NCBI GenBank assembly: GCA_964644675.1
Contig: CAZXWK010000007.1
Span: 6,222 to 70,221, forward strand
From: CAZXWK01 sp964644675
GTDB lineage: Bacteria > Actinomycetota > Coriobacteriia > Anaerosomatales > JAAXUF01
Length of the DNA stretch: 64,000 nucleotides
Direction: 5' to 3'
The notes under the pieces: model-generated
Told to the model about the DNA's origin: nothing
Seen by the model: the letters and a program-made list of their open reading frames with translations, nothing else
Database searches by the model: none
Translations under genes and position numbers: made by a program
Shown here: positions 41,649-50,543 of the stretch, piece by piece
How positions within the stretch are numbered: position 1 is the stretch's first letter
How the letters are laid out: each line of letters begins with the position of its first letter

Positions 41649-42656
41649 ATGCTCAACGATCGGCGACGGCGCGTGCTCCAGGCGCTCGTCGAGGAGTACA
41701 TAGCAAGCGCGACGCCCGTGGGCAGCAAGACGCTCGTGAGCCGCTACGAGCTGGGCTGCAGCCCGGCGACGGTGCGCAACGAGCTCTCGATCCTCGAGGA
41801 GACCGGCTACCTGGTGCAGCCGCACGTCTCGGCGGGGCGCGTGCCCACAGACAGCGGCTACCGCAGCTTCGTCGACGACCTGCTCGAGCACGGCGGCGCC
41901 ACGGTCGAGGTCGACGCCGAGACCGCCACGCGGATGCAGCGGGCTGCCGAGGTCGACGAGCTGATGCGCGAGACCTCGGCGGCGCTCACCCGGCTCACGA
42001 ACTGCCTTGCCGTGGTGCTCGCGCCCAGCGTCTCGCTCACGCGTGTCAAGCGCATCGACCTGCTCTCGATGGCGCCGCGCCGCGCGCTGTTCGTGCTGAT
42101 CACCGAGTCGGGCCAGGTCGTGAACCGCTCGATCGAGCTCGCCGAGGAGACCGCGCCCGAGCGCCTGGCCGAGGTAGAGCGGGCCCTCTCGGCGGCATTC
42201 GACGGGAAGCGCGCGGCCGACATCCGCCCGCTGCGCGAGGCGCTCGAAGCGGCGCACGTCGCCGACGAGCTCGTGCCACGCGTCGTCGACGAGATCCTCG
42301 ACGCGCTCGCGGAGGCCGACCGCGACCGGCTCTACCACGTGGGAGTGCCGGCGCTGCTCGCGCAGCCCGAGTTTCATGATGCCGAGCGCGTACGCCCGCT
42401 CATCGAGTTCCTCGAGGACGGCATCTCGGTGCTCGAGGCGCTCTCGGAGGTACTCGGAACCAACACGCTCACGGTGCGCATCGGCCACGAGAACCGCCGA
42501 GAAGAACTCGGCAACATGAGCATCGTCGCCACCAACTACGGGACCGGCAGTGCCGACGGCGTCATCGGCGTCATCGGCCCCACCCGCATGGACTACTCGC
42601 GCGCCATGGCGGCCGTCCGCACCGTCGCGGACGGGCTGTCCGAGACACTCAGCTAG
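41649..42656 (+). CDS. hrcA: heat-inducible transcription repressor HrcA
   Basis: A 335-residue repressor. The N-terminal winged helix contains RRRVLQALVEEYIASATPVGS and SPATVRNELSILEETGYL with PHVSAGRVPTDSGYR, highly conserved in HrcA. A GAF-like dimerisation core follows and the C-terminus has VATNYG and GVIGVIGPTRMDYSRAM. ATG at 41649 is chosen, with GGGAGGGA just upstream. It autoregulates through the CIRCE at 41544-41570. It is co-transcribed with dnaJ; neither grpE nor dnaK is present. Confidence 0.97.
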   Translation: MLNDRRRRVLQALVEEYIASATPVGSKTLVSRYELGCSPATVRNELSILEETGYLVQPHVSAGRVPTDSGYRSFVDDLLEHGGATVEVDAETATRMQRAAEVDELMRETSAALTRLTNCLAVVLAPSVSLTRVKRIDLLSMAPRRALFVLITESGQVVNRSIELAEETAPERLAEVERALSAAFDGKRAADIRPLREALEAAHVADELVPRVVDEILDALAEADRDRLYHVGVPALLAQPEFHDAERVRPLIEFLEDGISVLEALSEVLGTNTLTVRIGHENRREELGNMSIVATNYGTGSADGVIGVIGPTRMDYSRAMAAVRTVADGLSETLS

Positions 42657-42688
42657 CACGCTCACCGAACGGAACGAAAGGACCGCAC

Positions 42689-43861
42689 GTGCCCGCAGGG
42701 ACCCAGGACCTCTACGAACTACTCGGCGTGGAGAAGACCGCGACCGATGCCGAGATCAAGAAGGCCTTCCGCAAGAAGGCTCGTGAGCTGCACCCCGACG
42801 TGAACAAGGCGCCGGACGCCGAGGAGCGCTTCAAGGAGGTCAACGCTGCCTACGACGTGCTCTCCGACCCCGACAAGCGCGCGCAGTACGACCGCTTCGG
42901 GACCGTCGGGCGCAACGGCGGCTACGGGCCGACCGGCGGGCCGGGCGGCGGCTACCAGTACGTCGACCTGGGCGACCTCTTCGGCGGGGGCGGTGCGGGC
43001 GGATTCGGGATGGAGGACCTGTTCAGCGCGTTCTTCGGCGGCGTCTCCGGCGCGGCGCGCGGCGGCGGCGTGCGGCTCGAGGGCCGCGACATGGCGATGT
43101 CGATCGTCATCACGCTCGCCGAGGCGGCTTCGGGCGCCGAGAAGGAGATCGTGCTCGACCGCCTCGCGACGTGCGACGTGTGTGGCGGGAGCGGCGCGAC
43201 GCCGGGTAGCGAGGTCGTCACGTGCCCGGACTGCCACGGCACCGGCCAGCAGGTGACCCAGCGCAAGACGTTCCTCGGTACCATTCAGACCGCGTCCCCG
43301 TGCGAGCGGTGCGGCGCGACCGGCAAGGTCATCGACAAGCCGTGCGAGGAGTGCGCGGGCTCGGGCCGCGTGCCCGACCGCCAGCACGTCACCGTGACGA
43401 TCCCGGCCGGCATCCGCGACGGCCAGCAGATCCGCCTCCGCGGCCTGGGAGAGGCGGGCATCCGCGGAGCGGCCGCGGGCGACCTGCTCATCACCGTGCG
43501 TATCAAGCCCGACGAGTACCTGCACCGCGAGGGCGACGACCTGCACTGCAGCGCGCGCGTCTCGATGGCGCAGGCCGCGCTGGGCGCCGACATCAAGGTG
43601 CAGGGCGTGCTCGAGGAGAACGAGGTCCACATCCCGGCCGGGACGCAGCACGGCGACACCGTGCGCGTGAAGGGCCGCGGCATGACGCGCTGGGGCGGGA
43701 GCGGTCGCGGCGACCTGATCTGCCACGTGGCGGTCCAGGTCCCCAAGAAGCTCACCAAGCGCCAGCGCGAGTTGCTCGAGGAGTTCGCCTCCGAAAGCGG
43801 CGAGGCCCACGCCGAGCACAAGAGCCCGATGCGCAAGCTCAAGGATTGGCTGGGCGGCTAA
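42689..43861 (+). CDS. dnaJ: chaperone DnaJ
   Basis: A 390-residue type I J-protein stimulating DnaK ATPase. The J domain has HPD at 35-37, followed by a Gly-rich region with GGGYQYVDLGDLFGGGG. Four zinc-binding repeats are complete: CDVCGGSG, CPDCHGTG, CERCGATG and CEECAGSG. The C-terminal client-binding domains follow. It starts with GTG at 42689, with GAACGAAAGGA upstream. It would be induced by heat through HrcA/CIRCE. Confidence 0.97.
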   Translation: MPAGTQDLYELLGVEKTATDAEIKKAFRKKARELHPDVNKAPDAEERFKEVNAAYDVLSDPDKRAQYDRFGTVGRNGGYGPTGGPGGGYQYVDLGDLFGGGGAGGFGMEDLFSAFFGGVSGAARGGGVRLEGRDMAMSIVITLAEAASGAEKEIVLDRLATCDVCGGSGATPGSEVVTCPDCHGTGQQVTQRKTFLGTIQTASPCERCGATGKVIDKPCEECAGSGRVPDRQHVTVTIPAGIRDGQQIRLRGLGEAGIRGAAAGDLLITVRIKPDEYLHREGDDLHCSARVSMAQAALGADIKVQGVLEENEVHIPAGTQHGDTVRVKGRGMTRWGGSGRGDLICHVAVQVPKKLTKRQRELLEEFASESGEAHAEHKSPMRKLKDWLGG

Positions 43862-43864
43862 CCG

Positions 43865-44656
43865 ATGTCACTCCACCGCTTCTTCCTCACCGCTCCACTC
43901 GCCGAGGCCGATCCGGGCCTGCTGCCGCTCTCAGACGCCGATGCGCACCACGCCGTCGCCGTCCTGCGCGTGCGCGCCGGCGAGGAGATCGAGGTCGTCG
44001 AGCCCGGCGAGCAGATCGGCCTGTGGCGCGTCCGCATCGTCGAGGCTGCGGCCGACGAGGAGCGCGGGTGGCTCGTCGCCGAGAAGGTCGCGCGTCTCTC
44101 GTCGGCGCCGACCGGCCCCAACGTGACGCTGTTCCAGGGCGTGGCCAAGGGCGAGAAGATGGACACGATCGTCCGCCAGGCCGTCGAGGTGGGCGCGAAC
44201 GAGATCGTCCCGGTGCTGTGCATGCGCACCATCGTCAAGCTCGACGAGCGCAAGTGCGCCGACCGCGGAGAGCGCTGGCGCCGCATCGCCGAGTCGGCCG
44301 CCAAGCAGGCCCATCGACTTCGCGTGCCCGACGTCTCGGACCCGGTCAAGCTCGCCGATGCACTGCCGCTGCTCGCCGAGTACGACGCGGCCGTCGTCCT
44401 GTGGGAGGACCACCTGGGCACCGGCATCGACGACGTGCTCTCGCGCGTCGCCGACGAGCGTCGCGCCAACGCGCGGGTCGCCGTGGTCGTGGGACCCGAG
44501 GGTGGGTTCTCGGCCGAGGAGGTCGCCGCGCTCGAGGTCGCCGGCGCGGTGCCGGCGTCGCTTGGGCCGAGCATCCTGCGCACTGAGACCGCGGCGATCG
44601 TCTCGCTCGCGCTCGCCGTCCACGCGCTGGGAGGGCTCGGGGCCGGCGGTGAGTGA
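43865..44656 (+). CDS. rsmE: 16S rRNA (uracil1498-N3)-methyltransferase
   Basis: A 263-residue SPOUT methyltransferase. An N-terminal PUA-like domain (about 1-80) precedes the knotted catalytic domain with GPEGGFSAEE and LGPSILRTETA, the SAM-binding knot signature. Located three bases after dnaJ, as often seen in Gram-positives. Its stop lies inside the start of mtaB. Confidence 0.95.
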   Translation: MSLHRFFLTAPLAEADPGLLPLSDADAHHAVAVLRVRAGEEIEVVEPGEQIGLWRVRIVEAAADEERGWLVAEKVARLSSAPTGPNVTLFQGVAKGEKMDTIVRQAVEVGANEIVPVLCMRTIVKLDERKCADRGERWRRIAESAAKQAHRLRVPDVSDPVKLADALPLLAEYDAAVVLWEDHLGTGIDDVLSRVADERRANARVAVVVGPEGGFSAEEVAALEVAGAVPASLGPSILRTETAAIVSLALAVHALGGLGAGGE

Positions 44657-45947
44657 GCGCGGGACCGCGGGAGCTGCGCCCGGCGCCGGCGTACCGGTGG
44701 CCGTGCGGACGCTCGGCTGCAAGGTGAACCGTGTCGAGAGCGAGGACATCGCCGCCGACCTGCTGGGCCGTGGAGCGCGGCTCGCGCCCGAGGACGAGGC
44801 GGCCGTCGTCATCGTCAACACCTGCACCGTCACCGGCGAGGCCGACGCCAAGGCTCGCAAGGCCGTGCGCCAGGCGCTCCGCGCTTCGCGCGGGCCGGTC
44901 GTCGTGGTGACCGGGTGCCTCGCCGCCGTCGACCGTGCCGCGCTTGAGGCGCTGGACGAGCGCGTGGTCGTCGAGCCCGCGAAGGAGCTGGTCGCGTCGC
45001 GCGTCGCCGAGCTGCTCGGCCTCGCGGACGAGCCGCACGCTCACGCGGTGCGCGCGGGCGAGGGCTTCCGAACCCGCGCGATGCTCAAGGTCGAGGACGG
45101 CTGCGACAACTTCTGCAGCTACTGCATCGTGCCCCACGCGCGCGGCGTGCCCCGCGGTGTACCGCTCGCCGACGTGGTCGCCGAGGCCGAGGCCCTCGTG
45201 GCGGCGGGGACCGGGGAGATCGTGCTCACCGGCATCAACCTGGGACGCTACCGCGACGAGGCCGTGCCCGACACCGACGCGCCGGCCGGCGTGGCGGACC
45301 TCGCGACGCTCGTACGCGCGGTCGCCGCGACCGGGATCGCGCGGCTGCGGCTCTCGAGCATCGAGCCGCCCGACCTCACGTCGCGCCTGCTCGGCACGCT
45401 CGCCGAGACCCCCGCGGTCTGCCCGCATCTGCACGTGCCGCTGCAATCGGGCTCCGACGCCGTGCTGCGCGCGATGAACCGCTCCTACACCGCCGAGCAG
45501 TTCGCGGGTTGGATCGCCGACGCGCGCACCGCGCTGCCCGGGCTCGCGGTGACGACCGACGTGCTCGCCGGCTTCCCCGGCGAGACCGACCAGCACGCCG
45601 CCGAGACGCTCGCGTTCGTCGAGCGCATCGGCTTTTCGAAGCTGCACGTGTTCCGCTACAGCGAGCGGCCGGGGACGCCGGCCGCGACGATGTCGGGCGC
45701 GGTGCCGCCCGAGGTCCGCGCGGAGCGCGCCGCCAAGCTGCGCGAGCTCGGCGAACGGATGCGCGCGGCGTACGTCGCGGCGCGGCAGGGCGGCGAGGCG
45801 GCGGTACTCGTCGAGCGGGTCGAGGACGGCGTCGCGACCGGCACGACCGAGGACTACCTGCGGGTTGAGCTGCCGGCGGCGGGGCGCGCGACGGGCGACG
45901 TGGTCGGGGTCGTTCTCGGCGAGCGGGGAGTGCGCGTCACGGGTTAG
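44649..45947 (+). CDS. mtaB: tRNA methylthiotransferase MtaB
   Basis: A 432-residue radical SAM enzyme forming ms2t6A37 in ANN-reading tRNAs. The N-terminal MTTase domain has three cluster cysteines (LGCKVNR, NTCTVTG, TGCLA). The radical SAM motif is CDNFCSYC, followed by IVPHARG. A TRAM-like end is present (VLVERVEDG, GEVVGVVLG-like). GTG at 44649 overlaps the rsmE stop; a later GTG at 44697 is the alternative because the first 15 residues are not conserved. Confidence 0.94.
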   Translation: MSERGTAGAAPGAGVPVAVRTLGCKVNRVESEDIAADLLGRGARLAPEDEAAVVIVNTCTVTGEADAKARKAVRQALRASRGPVVVVTGCLAAVDRAALEALDERVVVEPAKELVASRVAELLGLADEPHAHAVRAGEGFRTRAMLKVEDGCDNFCSYCIVPHARGVPRGVPLADVVAEAEALVAAGTGEIVLTGINLGRYRDEAVPDTDAPAGVADLATLVRAVAATGIARLRLSSIEPPDLTSRLLGTLAETPAVCPHLHVPLQSGSDAVLRAMNRSYTAEQFAGWIADARTALPGLAVTTDVLAGFPGETDQHAAETLAFVERIGFSKLHVFRYSERPGTPAATMSGAVPPEVRAERAAKLRELGERMRAAYVAARQGGEAAVLVERVEDGVATGTTEDYLRVELPAAGRATGDVVGVVLGERGVRVTG

Positions 45948-45970
45948 GCGGCCCGCGCCGCTCACGGTGC

Positions 45971-45976
45971 TAGAAT
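45971..45976 (+). promoter_or_regulatory. -10 element upstream of phoH
   Basis: TAGAAT lies 81 bases before the phoH start in the 109-base gap after mtaB. The -35 position is not conserved. Confidence 0.4.
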
Positions 45977-46056
45977 CTCCCTAGGCGTCTGGGCACGCCT
46001 TTCGCTGTCCACACGCCCCACGAGAACCGTCACGAAACCGAGGTGCGCACGCCCCC

Positions 46057-47031
46057 GTGGAATCCACCCAGATCCGGCTCGTCGTCCCGCCCGAGCTCGA
46101 CATGACGCGCCTGCTCGGCCAGGGAGACAGCCTGCTCCGCCTCATCGAGGACCAGTTCGAGTCCGACATCGCGGTCCGAGGCAACCAGATCACCATCGCC
46201 GGTGACCCCAACGACTCCCAGACCGTCTCGTCGCTCTTCGCCGAGATGATCAAGCTCGTCGAGCGCGGCGAGAACCTCTCGGCAGAGACCGTCGAGCGCT
46301 CCATCGAGCTCGTGAAGCACGGCGAGTGCACGCCGACGACGCTGCACGGCGACGTCATCCTCACGCACAAGGGCCGCGCGATCCGTCCCAAGACCGCCGG
46401 CCAGAAGCGCTACGTCGACGCGATCCGCAAGAACACGGTGACCTTCGGGATCGGCCCCGCCGGTACCGGCAAGACCTACCTCGCGATGGCGATGGCGGTG
46501 ACCGCCCTCAAGCACAAGGAGGTCGGCCGCATCATCCTCACGCGCCCCGCGGTCGAGGCCGGCGAGTCGCTCGGCTTCTTGCCGGGCACGCTCACCGAGA
46601 AGGTCGACCCGTACCTGCGCCCGCTCTACGACGCGCTCTTCGACATGATGGATGCCGAGAAGTCCACGGCGCTCACCGAGAAGGGCGTCATCGAGATCGC
46701 GCCGCTGGCCTACATGCGCGGCCGCACCCTCAACGACTCCTTCGTCATCCTCGACGAGGCGCAGAACACGAGCCCCGAGCAGATGAAGATGTTCCTCACC
46801 CGCCTGGGGTTCGGCTCCAAGATCGTCATCACCGGCGACGTCACCCAGGTCGACCTGCCCAAGGGCGCGTCGGGCCTCAAGCAGGTCCGGAGCATCCTGG
46901 GCGGCGTGCCCGACATCGAGTTCTGCGACCTGACGGGCAAGGACGTCGTGCGCCACAAGCTCGTGCAGCGCATCGTCACCGCGTACGCCAAGCACGACGA
47001 GCTCGTCGCCGCCGAGGAGGCGAAGGCGTAA
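46057..47031 (+). CDS. phoH: PhoH-like ATPase (YbeZ)
   Basis: A 324-residue P-loop ATPase with an N-terminal KH-like region (about 1-100). The Walker A is GPAGTGKT and the Walker B ILDEAQNTSPEQM, with TRLGFGSKIVITGD downstream. PhoH/YbeZ works with the YbeY endonuclease, encoded 13 bases after the intervening HD gene minus overlap, in rRNA processing. It starts with GTG at 46057; GAGGTG lies nine bases upstream. Confidence 0.94.
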   Translation: MESTQIRLVVPPELDMTRLLGQGDSLLRLIEDQFESDIAVRGNQITIAGDPNDSQTVSSLFAEMIKLVERGENLSAETVERSIELVKHGECTPTTLHGDVILTHKGRAIRPKTAGQKRYVDAIRKNTVTFGIGPAGTGKTYLAMAMAVTALKHKEVGRIILTRPAVEAGESLGFLPGTLTEKVDPYLRPLYDALFDMMDAEKSTALTEKGVIEIAPLAYMRGRTLNDSFVILDEAQNTSPEQMKMFLTRLGFGSKIVITGDVTQVDLPKGASGLKQVRSILGGVPDIEFCDLTGKDVVRHKLVQRIVTAYAKHDELVAAEEAKA

Positions 47032-47040
47032 GCCTCGGCC

Positions 47041-48078
47041 ATGAGCCGCTACCACGAGATCACCAGCCGAGCGCTCGCGCGGCTTCCGCATCGCTTCCAG
47101 ACGCCGGTCGGCGGCCGCGTCATCGTGTTCTGGCTCGTCGCCGGGATCTCGTTCACGATCGTGCTCATCGGCGCGGGCGCCGCGCTTCTCGGCGACATGG
47201 TGGACGGCACGCCGCTCTCGCTCGCCGCGACCTCGGCGCTGTGGGGCGCGGTCGGCGCGGCCACGGCGACGCTGCTCGCGCTCATCGTCGTGCCGTTCCT
47301 GCGCGACGGGCTCGGCCTGGCCGAGGACATCAAGCTCCTCGAGGCCGCCAGCCCGGCCCACCCGCTCATGAAGGAGCTCATCACCAAGGCCCCGGGCACC
47401 TACACGCACTCGGTCGCGACCGCGAACCTCGCCGAGGCCGCCGCCGAGGAGATCGGCGCCGACCCGCTCGTCGTGCGCGTGGGCTCCTACTACCACGACA
47501 TCGGCAAGATCCGCCGCCCGGTCTTCTTCTTCGAGAACCAGCGCAACGGCTGCAACCCGCACGACGAGGCCAAGCCGACCCTCTCGGCGCTCATCATCAC
47601 GGCGCACGTGGGGGACGGCAGCCAGCTCGCCGAGGAGTACCGCCTGCCGCCGCGCATCCAGGCGATCATCCGGCAGCACCACGGCACGAGCCTCGTGCGC
47701 TACTTCTACAACAAGGCCGCGGCGCAGGACGCCGCCGTCTACGAGTCGGACTTCCGCTACCAGGGCGAGCGTCCCACCAGCCGAGAAGCCGCGATCGTCA
47801 TGCTCGCCGACAGCAGCGAGGCCGCGGTCCGCGCGCTCAAGGACCCGAGCGAGCCGCGCGTCGAGGCCGTGGTGCGCGCCATCGTCGCCGAGAAGACCGC
47901 CGATCACCAGCTCGAGCTCTCGGAGCTGACCGACGACGAGATCGAGCGCGTCGTGGGAATCTACTCGCGGATGCTCGTGAGCATGTACCACGCGCGCTGC
48001 GAGTACCCCGCCGCGCCGCAGCGACTTGTGGAGGAGGCCGCCCGTGCTGATCAGCATCGTGAGCCATCGCGAGCCTGA
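47041..48078 (+). CDS. HD-domain membrane phosphodiesterase, short PgpH-like
   Basis: A 345-residue protein with two N-terminal membrane segments (about 26-50 and 60-88) and a cytoplasmic HD domain (about 105-300). HDIG motif residues are visible: THSVATANLAEAA, YYHDIGK (His152, Asp153), and HVGDGSQLAEEYRLP with QHHGT. The HD sequence and its position between phoH and ybeY match the cyclic-di-AMP phosphodiesterase PgpH, but full-length PgpH is about 700 residues with an external 7TMR-HDED sensor and seven helices, missing here. Substrate c-di-AMP is an inference. The ybeY start lies within its last 12 codons. Confidence 0.85.
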   Translation: MSRYHEITSRALARLPHRFQTPVGGRVIVFWLVAGISFTIVLIGAGAALLGDMVDGTPLSLAATSALWGAVGAATATLLALIVVPFLRDGLGLAEDIKLLEAASPAHPLMKELITKAPGTYTHSVATANLAEAAAEEIGADPLVVRVGSYYHDIGKIRRPVFFFENQRNGCNPHDEAKPTLSALIITAHVGDGSQLAEEYRLPPRIQAIIRQHHGTSLVRYFYNKAAAQDAAVYESDFRYQGERPTSREAAIVMLADSSEAAVRALKDPSEPRVEAVVRAIVAEKTADHQLELSELTDDEIERVVGIYSRMLVSMYHARCEYPAAPQRLVEEAARADQHREPSRA

Positions 48079-48493
48079 GCCGCTCGACCTGTCCGCCTTC
48101 GAGCGGCTCGCCGCCTTCGCGCTCGAGCGCGAAGACGCGCCCGAGAACTGCGAGCTGTCGATCGCGGTCGTCGACCTCGACGAGATGTCGCAGCTCAACG
48201 AGCAGTATCGCGGCAAGGAAGGTCCGACCGACGTGCTGTCGTTCGGCTGCGACGACCCGTGCGCGGTGCTCGGCCCGGACGAGCCTGTCACGCTCGGCGA
48301 CGTGGTGATCGCGCCCGCGGTCGCCGAGACGCAGGCCGCCGAGTACGGCCACACGGTCGAGGAGGAGCTCAACCTGCTCCTCGTCCACGGCGTGCTGCAC
48401 CTGCTCGGCTACGAACACGAGGAAGACGACGAGGCGGCGGCGATGCAGGCGCGCGAACGCGCGATCCTGATCGCGTGGTCGGCAGCGAGCTAG
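48044..48493 (+). CDS. ybeY: rRNA maturation endoribonuclease YbeY
   Basis: A 149-residue zinc endoribonuclease for 16S rRNA 3'-end maturation and ribosome quality control. The HxxxHxxGxxH motif is HGVLHLLGYEH with His115, His119 and His125. PTDVLSFG is the conserved strand. GTG at 48044 has GAGGAGG (48031-48037) six bases upstream and is preferred to the TTG at 48026. It overlaps the HD gene by 35 bases. Confidence 0.96.
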   Translation: MLISIVSHREPEPLDLSAFERLAAFALEREDAPENCELSIAVVDLDEMSQLNEQYRGKEGPTDVLSFGCDDPCAVLGPDEPVTLGDVVIAPAVAETQAAEYGHTVEEELNLLLVHGVLHLLGYEHEEDDEAAAMQARERAILIAWSAAS

Positions 48494-48494
48494 C

Positions 48495-49205
48495 GTGGCG
48501 CCCATGCGCTCGCGCTCCATCCTCTGGAGCTTCAACTACGCGATCGAAGGTATCGTCTACGCGCTGCGCACCCAGCGCAACATGCGCATCCACGTCTCGG
48601 CGGCGATCCTCACGCTGCTTGCGGCGATCGTGCTGGGCGTCGACCGGCTCGCGCTCGTCGCGATCGTCTTCGCGATCTCGCTCGTCTTCGTGACCGAGCT
48701 TGTGAACACCTCGATCGAGGCCGCCGTCGACATCGCGACCGACCACTACGACCCGCACGCCAAGATCGCGAAGGACGTCAGCGCGGGTGCCGTGCTCGTC
48801 GCGGCGATGAATGCGCTGGTGGTCGCGTACCTCACGCTCTTCGAACCGGTGCGGCGGGTCGCACAGGTGGGCCTCGGGCAGATCAGGCTGGCGCCGGCGA
48901 GCCTGACGATCGTCGCGATGGGGCTCGTGCTGCTCGCGGTGCTCGTGCTCAAGGCGCTCTCGCACGAGGGCACCTTCATGCACGGCGGATGGCCGAGCGG
49001 GCACGCCGCACTCGCGTTCGGGGCCGCGTGGGCGATCGGCTTCATCACCGGCAGCGCGGCGGCCCTGGTCCTCGCGCTCGCGATCGCGGCGCTCGTCGCG
49101 CAGAGCCGCGTGGAGACCGAAGTGCACACGATCCCGCAGGCCGTGCTCGGCGCGGCGCTCGGCTCGCTCATAGTCATCGCCGTCTTTCAGGTATTCTTCC
49201 GATGA
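48495..49205 (+). CDS. DgkA-PAP2 fusion: undecaprenol kinase-like plus PAP2 phosphatase-like
   Basis: A 236-residue membrane protein. Residues about 12-118 are a prokaryotic diacylglycerol/undecaprenol kinase (DgkA): FNYAIEGIVYALRTQRNMRIH, and ELVNTSIEAAVD with the catalytic and metal-binding glutamates. Residues about 135-236 resemble a PAP2 phosphatase: PSGH at 167-170 and SRVETEVH at 204-211 are the C2 and C3 motifs, with His170 and His211 as the catalytic pair. The C1 (KxxxxxxRP) motif is not clearly kept. Such a fusion would phosphorylate undecaprenol and act on a related polyprenyl phosphate. In relatives dgkA alone stands here between ybeY and cdd/era. Start GTG 48495 or ATG 48504. Confidence 0.85.
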   Translation: MAPMRSRSILWSFNYAIEGIVYALRTQRNMRIHVSAAILTLLAAIVLGVDRLALVAIVFAISLVFVTELVNTSIEAAVDIATDHYDPHAKIAKDVSAGAVLVAAMNALVVAYLTLFEPVRRVAQVGLGQIRLAPASLTIVAMGLVLLAVLVLKALSHEGTFMHGGWPSGHAALAFGAAWAIGFITGSAAALVLALAIAALVAQSRVETEVHTIPQAVLGAALGSLIVIAVFQVFFR

Positions 49206-49271
49206 AGGCCCACGCGGAGCCGTGCGCGGACCGTGGGCCCGGAACCGACGCCCCCGACCTGCGGAGACCGC

Positions 49272-50543
49272 GTGGCACTCGCTAGCATCCTCGTCGCACT
49301 CGCGCTCGGCGTCCTCGCCGCGGTGCTGGCGGCGTGCGAGACGGCCGTGATGGTGCTGCCGATCGGCCGCGTCCACCGTCTCGAGGAGGCGGAGGCCGCC
49401 GGGTCCGGCGCGTTGCTCCAGCTTTCGATGCGCCCGCACCGCCTACGCGCGGTCTCGGCGTTCGCCGCCGCGCTCGCGTTCGCCTCCGTGGTCGAGCTCG
49501 GCATCGTGCTCGGCGACGCGATACCGCTCACGCCGCTCGTTTCGGTCAGCCGCACGCTCTACGTCGCGCTGCTGCTGGTGGTCGTCTTCGCACTCGCGCA
49601 GTCGCTGCCACGCACGCTTGCGATCGCCAACCCCGAGCGCGTGGGGCTCGGCACCGCCGGCGTGGCCGCCGCGGTCACCGCCGCGCTCTACCCGCCCGTG
49701 CGCCTGCTCGGCGTGCCGTGGCGCTGGGCGCTCCACCTTGCCGCGGGCGAGGTCCTGCCCTCGGCGTGGGTGACCGGAGGAGAGTACCGTTCGGCCGACA
49801 ACGACGAGGAGACCGAGCGCGAGGAGGCCGAGGAGGCGATTCTGGAGGCGGTCTCCGACTTCGCCGAGAAGGTCGTGCGCGAGGTGATGGTCCCGCGCAC
49901 GGACATGAACGCGCTGCCCGATACGGCGACCGCCGCCGACGCCGTCGCGATGATCCACCGCACCGGCAACACCCGGCTGCCCGTCTACCACACCACGACC
50001 GACGACATCCGAGGCGTGCTCTACGCCAAGGACCTGCTCGTCGCGCTCGCCGAGAACCGTGCCGAGGGGCCGCTGCTCGCCATGGCGCGGCCGCCATACT
50101 TCGTGCCCGAGACCAAGCCCGTCGAGGAGCTGCTGCTCGAGATGCGCGTCAAGACGCACATCGCGATCGTCGCCGACGAGTATGGTGGTACCGCGGGCAT
50201 CGTGACGCTCGAGGACCTGCTCGAGGAGATCGTCGGCGAGATCTCCGACGAGTACGACCGCGAGGAGCCCCTGCTCGTGGACCTGGGCGACGACCGCTAC
50301 GTCGTCGACGCTCGCTGGCCCGTCGACGACCTCAACGAGCTCTTTGGGACCGACATCGAGACCGACGCCGACTCCGTGGGCGGACTCTTCACCGAGGTCG
50401 CGGGGAAGATTCCCGATGTGGGGGAGTCCGTCGAGATCGAGGGATTGAGACTGACCGTGACCGAGCTTTCCGGCACGCGGCTGTGCAAGCTGACCGTCGA
50501 ACCGTCCGTGCGGGACACAGACGAAGGAGAGAGCGATGCGTAA
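49272..50543 (+). CDS. CNNM/DUF21-CBS-CorC membrane protein (HlyC/CorC family)
   Basis: A 423-residue protein with a DUF21/CNNM transmembrane domain (about 1-165, three or four helices starting ALASILVALALGVLAA), a CBS pair (about 195-315; EVMVPRTDMNALP, TIAD-like motif VADEYGGTAGIVTLEDLLEEIVGEI) and a C-terminal CorC_HlyC domain (about 335-415). Family members are implicated in Mg2+/Co2+ efflux or its regulation. GTG at 49272 has GGAG nearby; the in-frame GTG at 49233 would add 13 unconserved residues. Its end overlaps the cdd start by eight bases. Confidence 0.92.
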   Translation: MALASILVALALGVLAAVLAACETAVMVLPIGRVHRLEEAEAAGSGALLQLSMRPHRLRAVSAFAAALAFASVVELGIVLGDAIPLTPLVSVSRTLYVALLLVVVFALAQSLPRTLAIANPERVGLGTAGVAAAVTAALYPPVRLLGVPWRWALHLAAGEVLPSAWVTGGEYRSADNDEETEREEAEEAILEAVSDFAEKVVREVMVPRTDMNALPDTATAADAVAMIHRTGNTRLPVYHTTTDDIRGVLYAKDLLVALAENRAEGPLLAMARPPYFVPETKPVEELLLEMRVKTHIAIVADEYGGTAGIVTLEDLLEEIVGEISDEYDREEPLLVDLGDDRYVVDARWPVDDLNELFGTDIETDADSVGGLFTEVAGKIPDVGESVEIEGLRLTVTELSGTRLCKLTVEPSVRDTDEGESDA

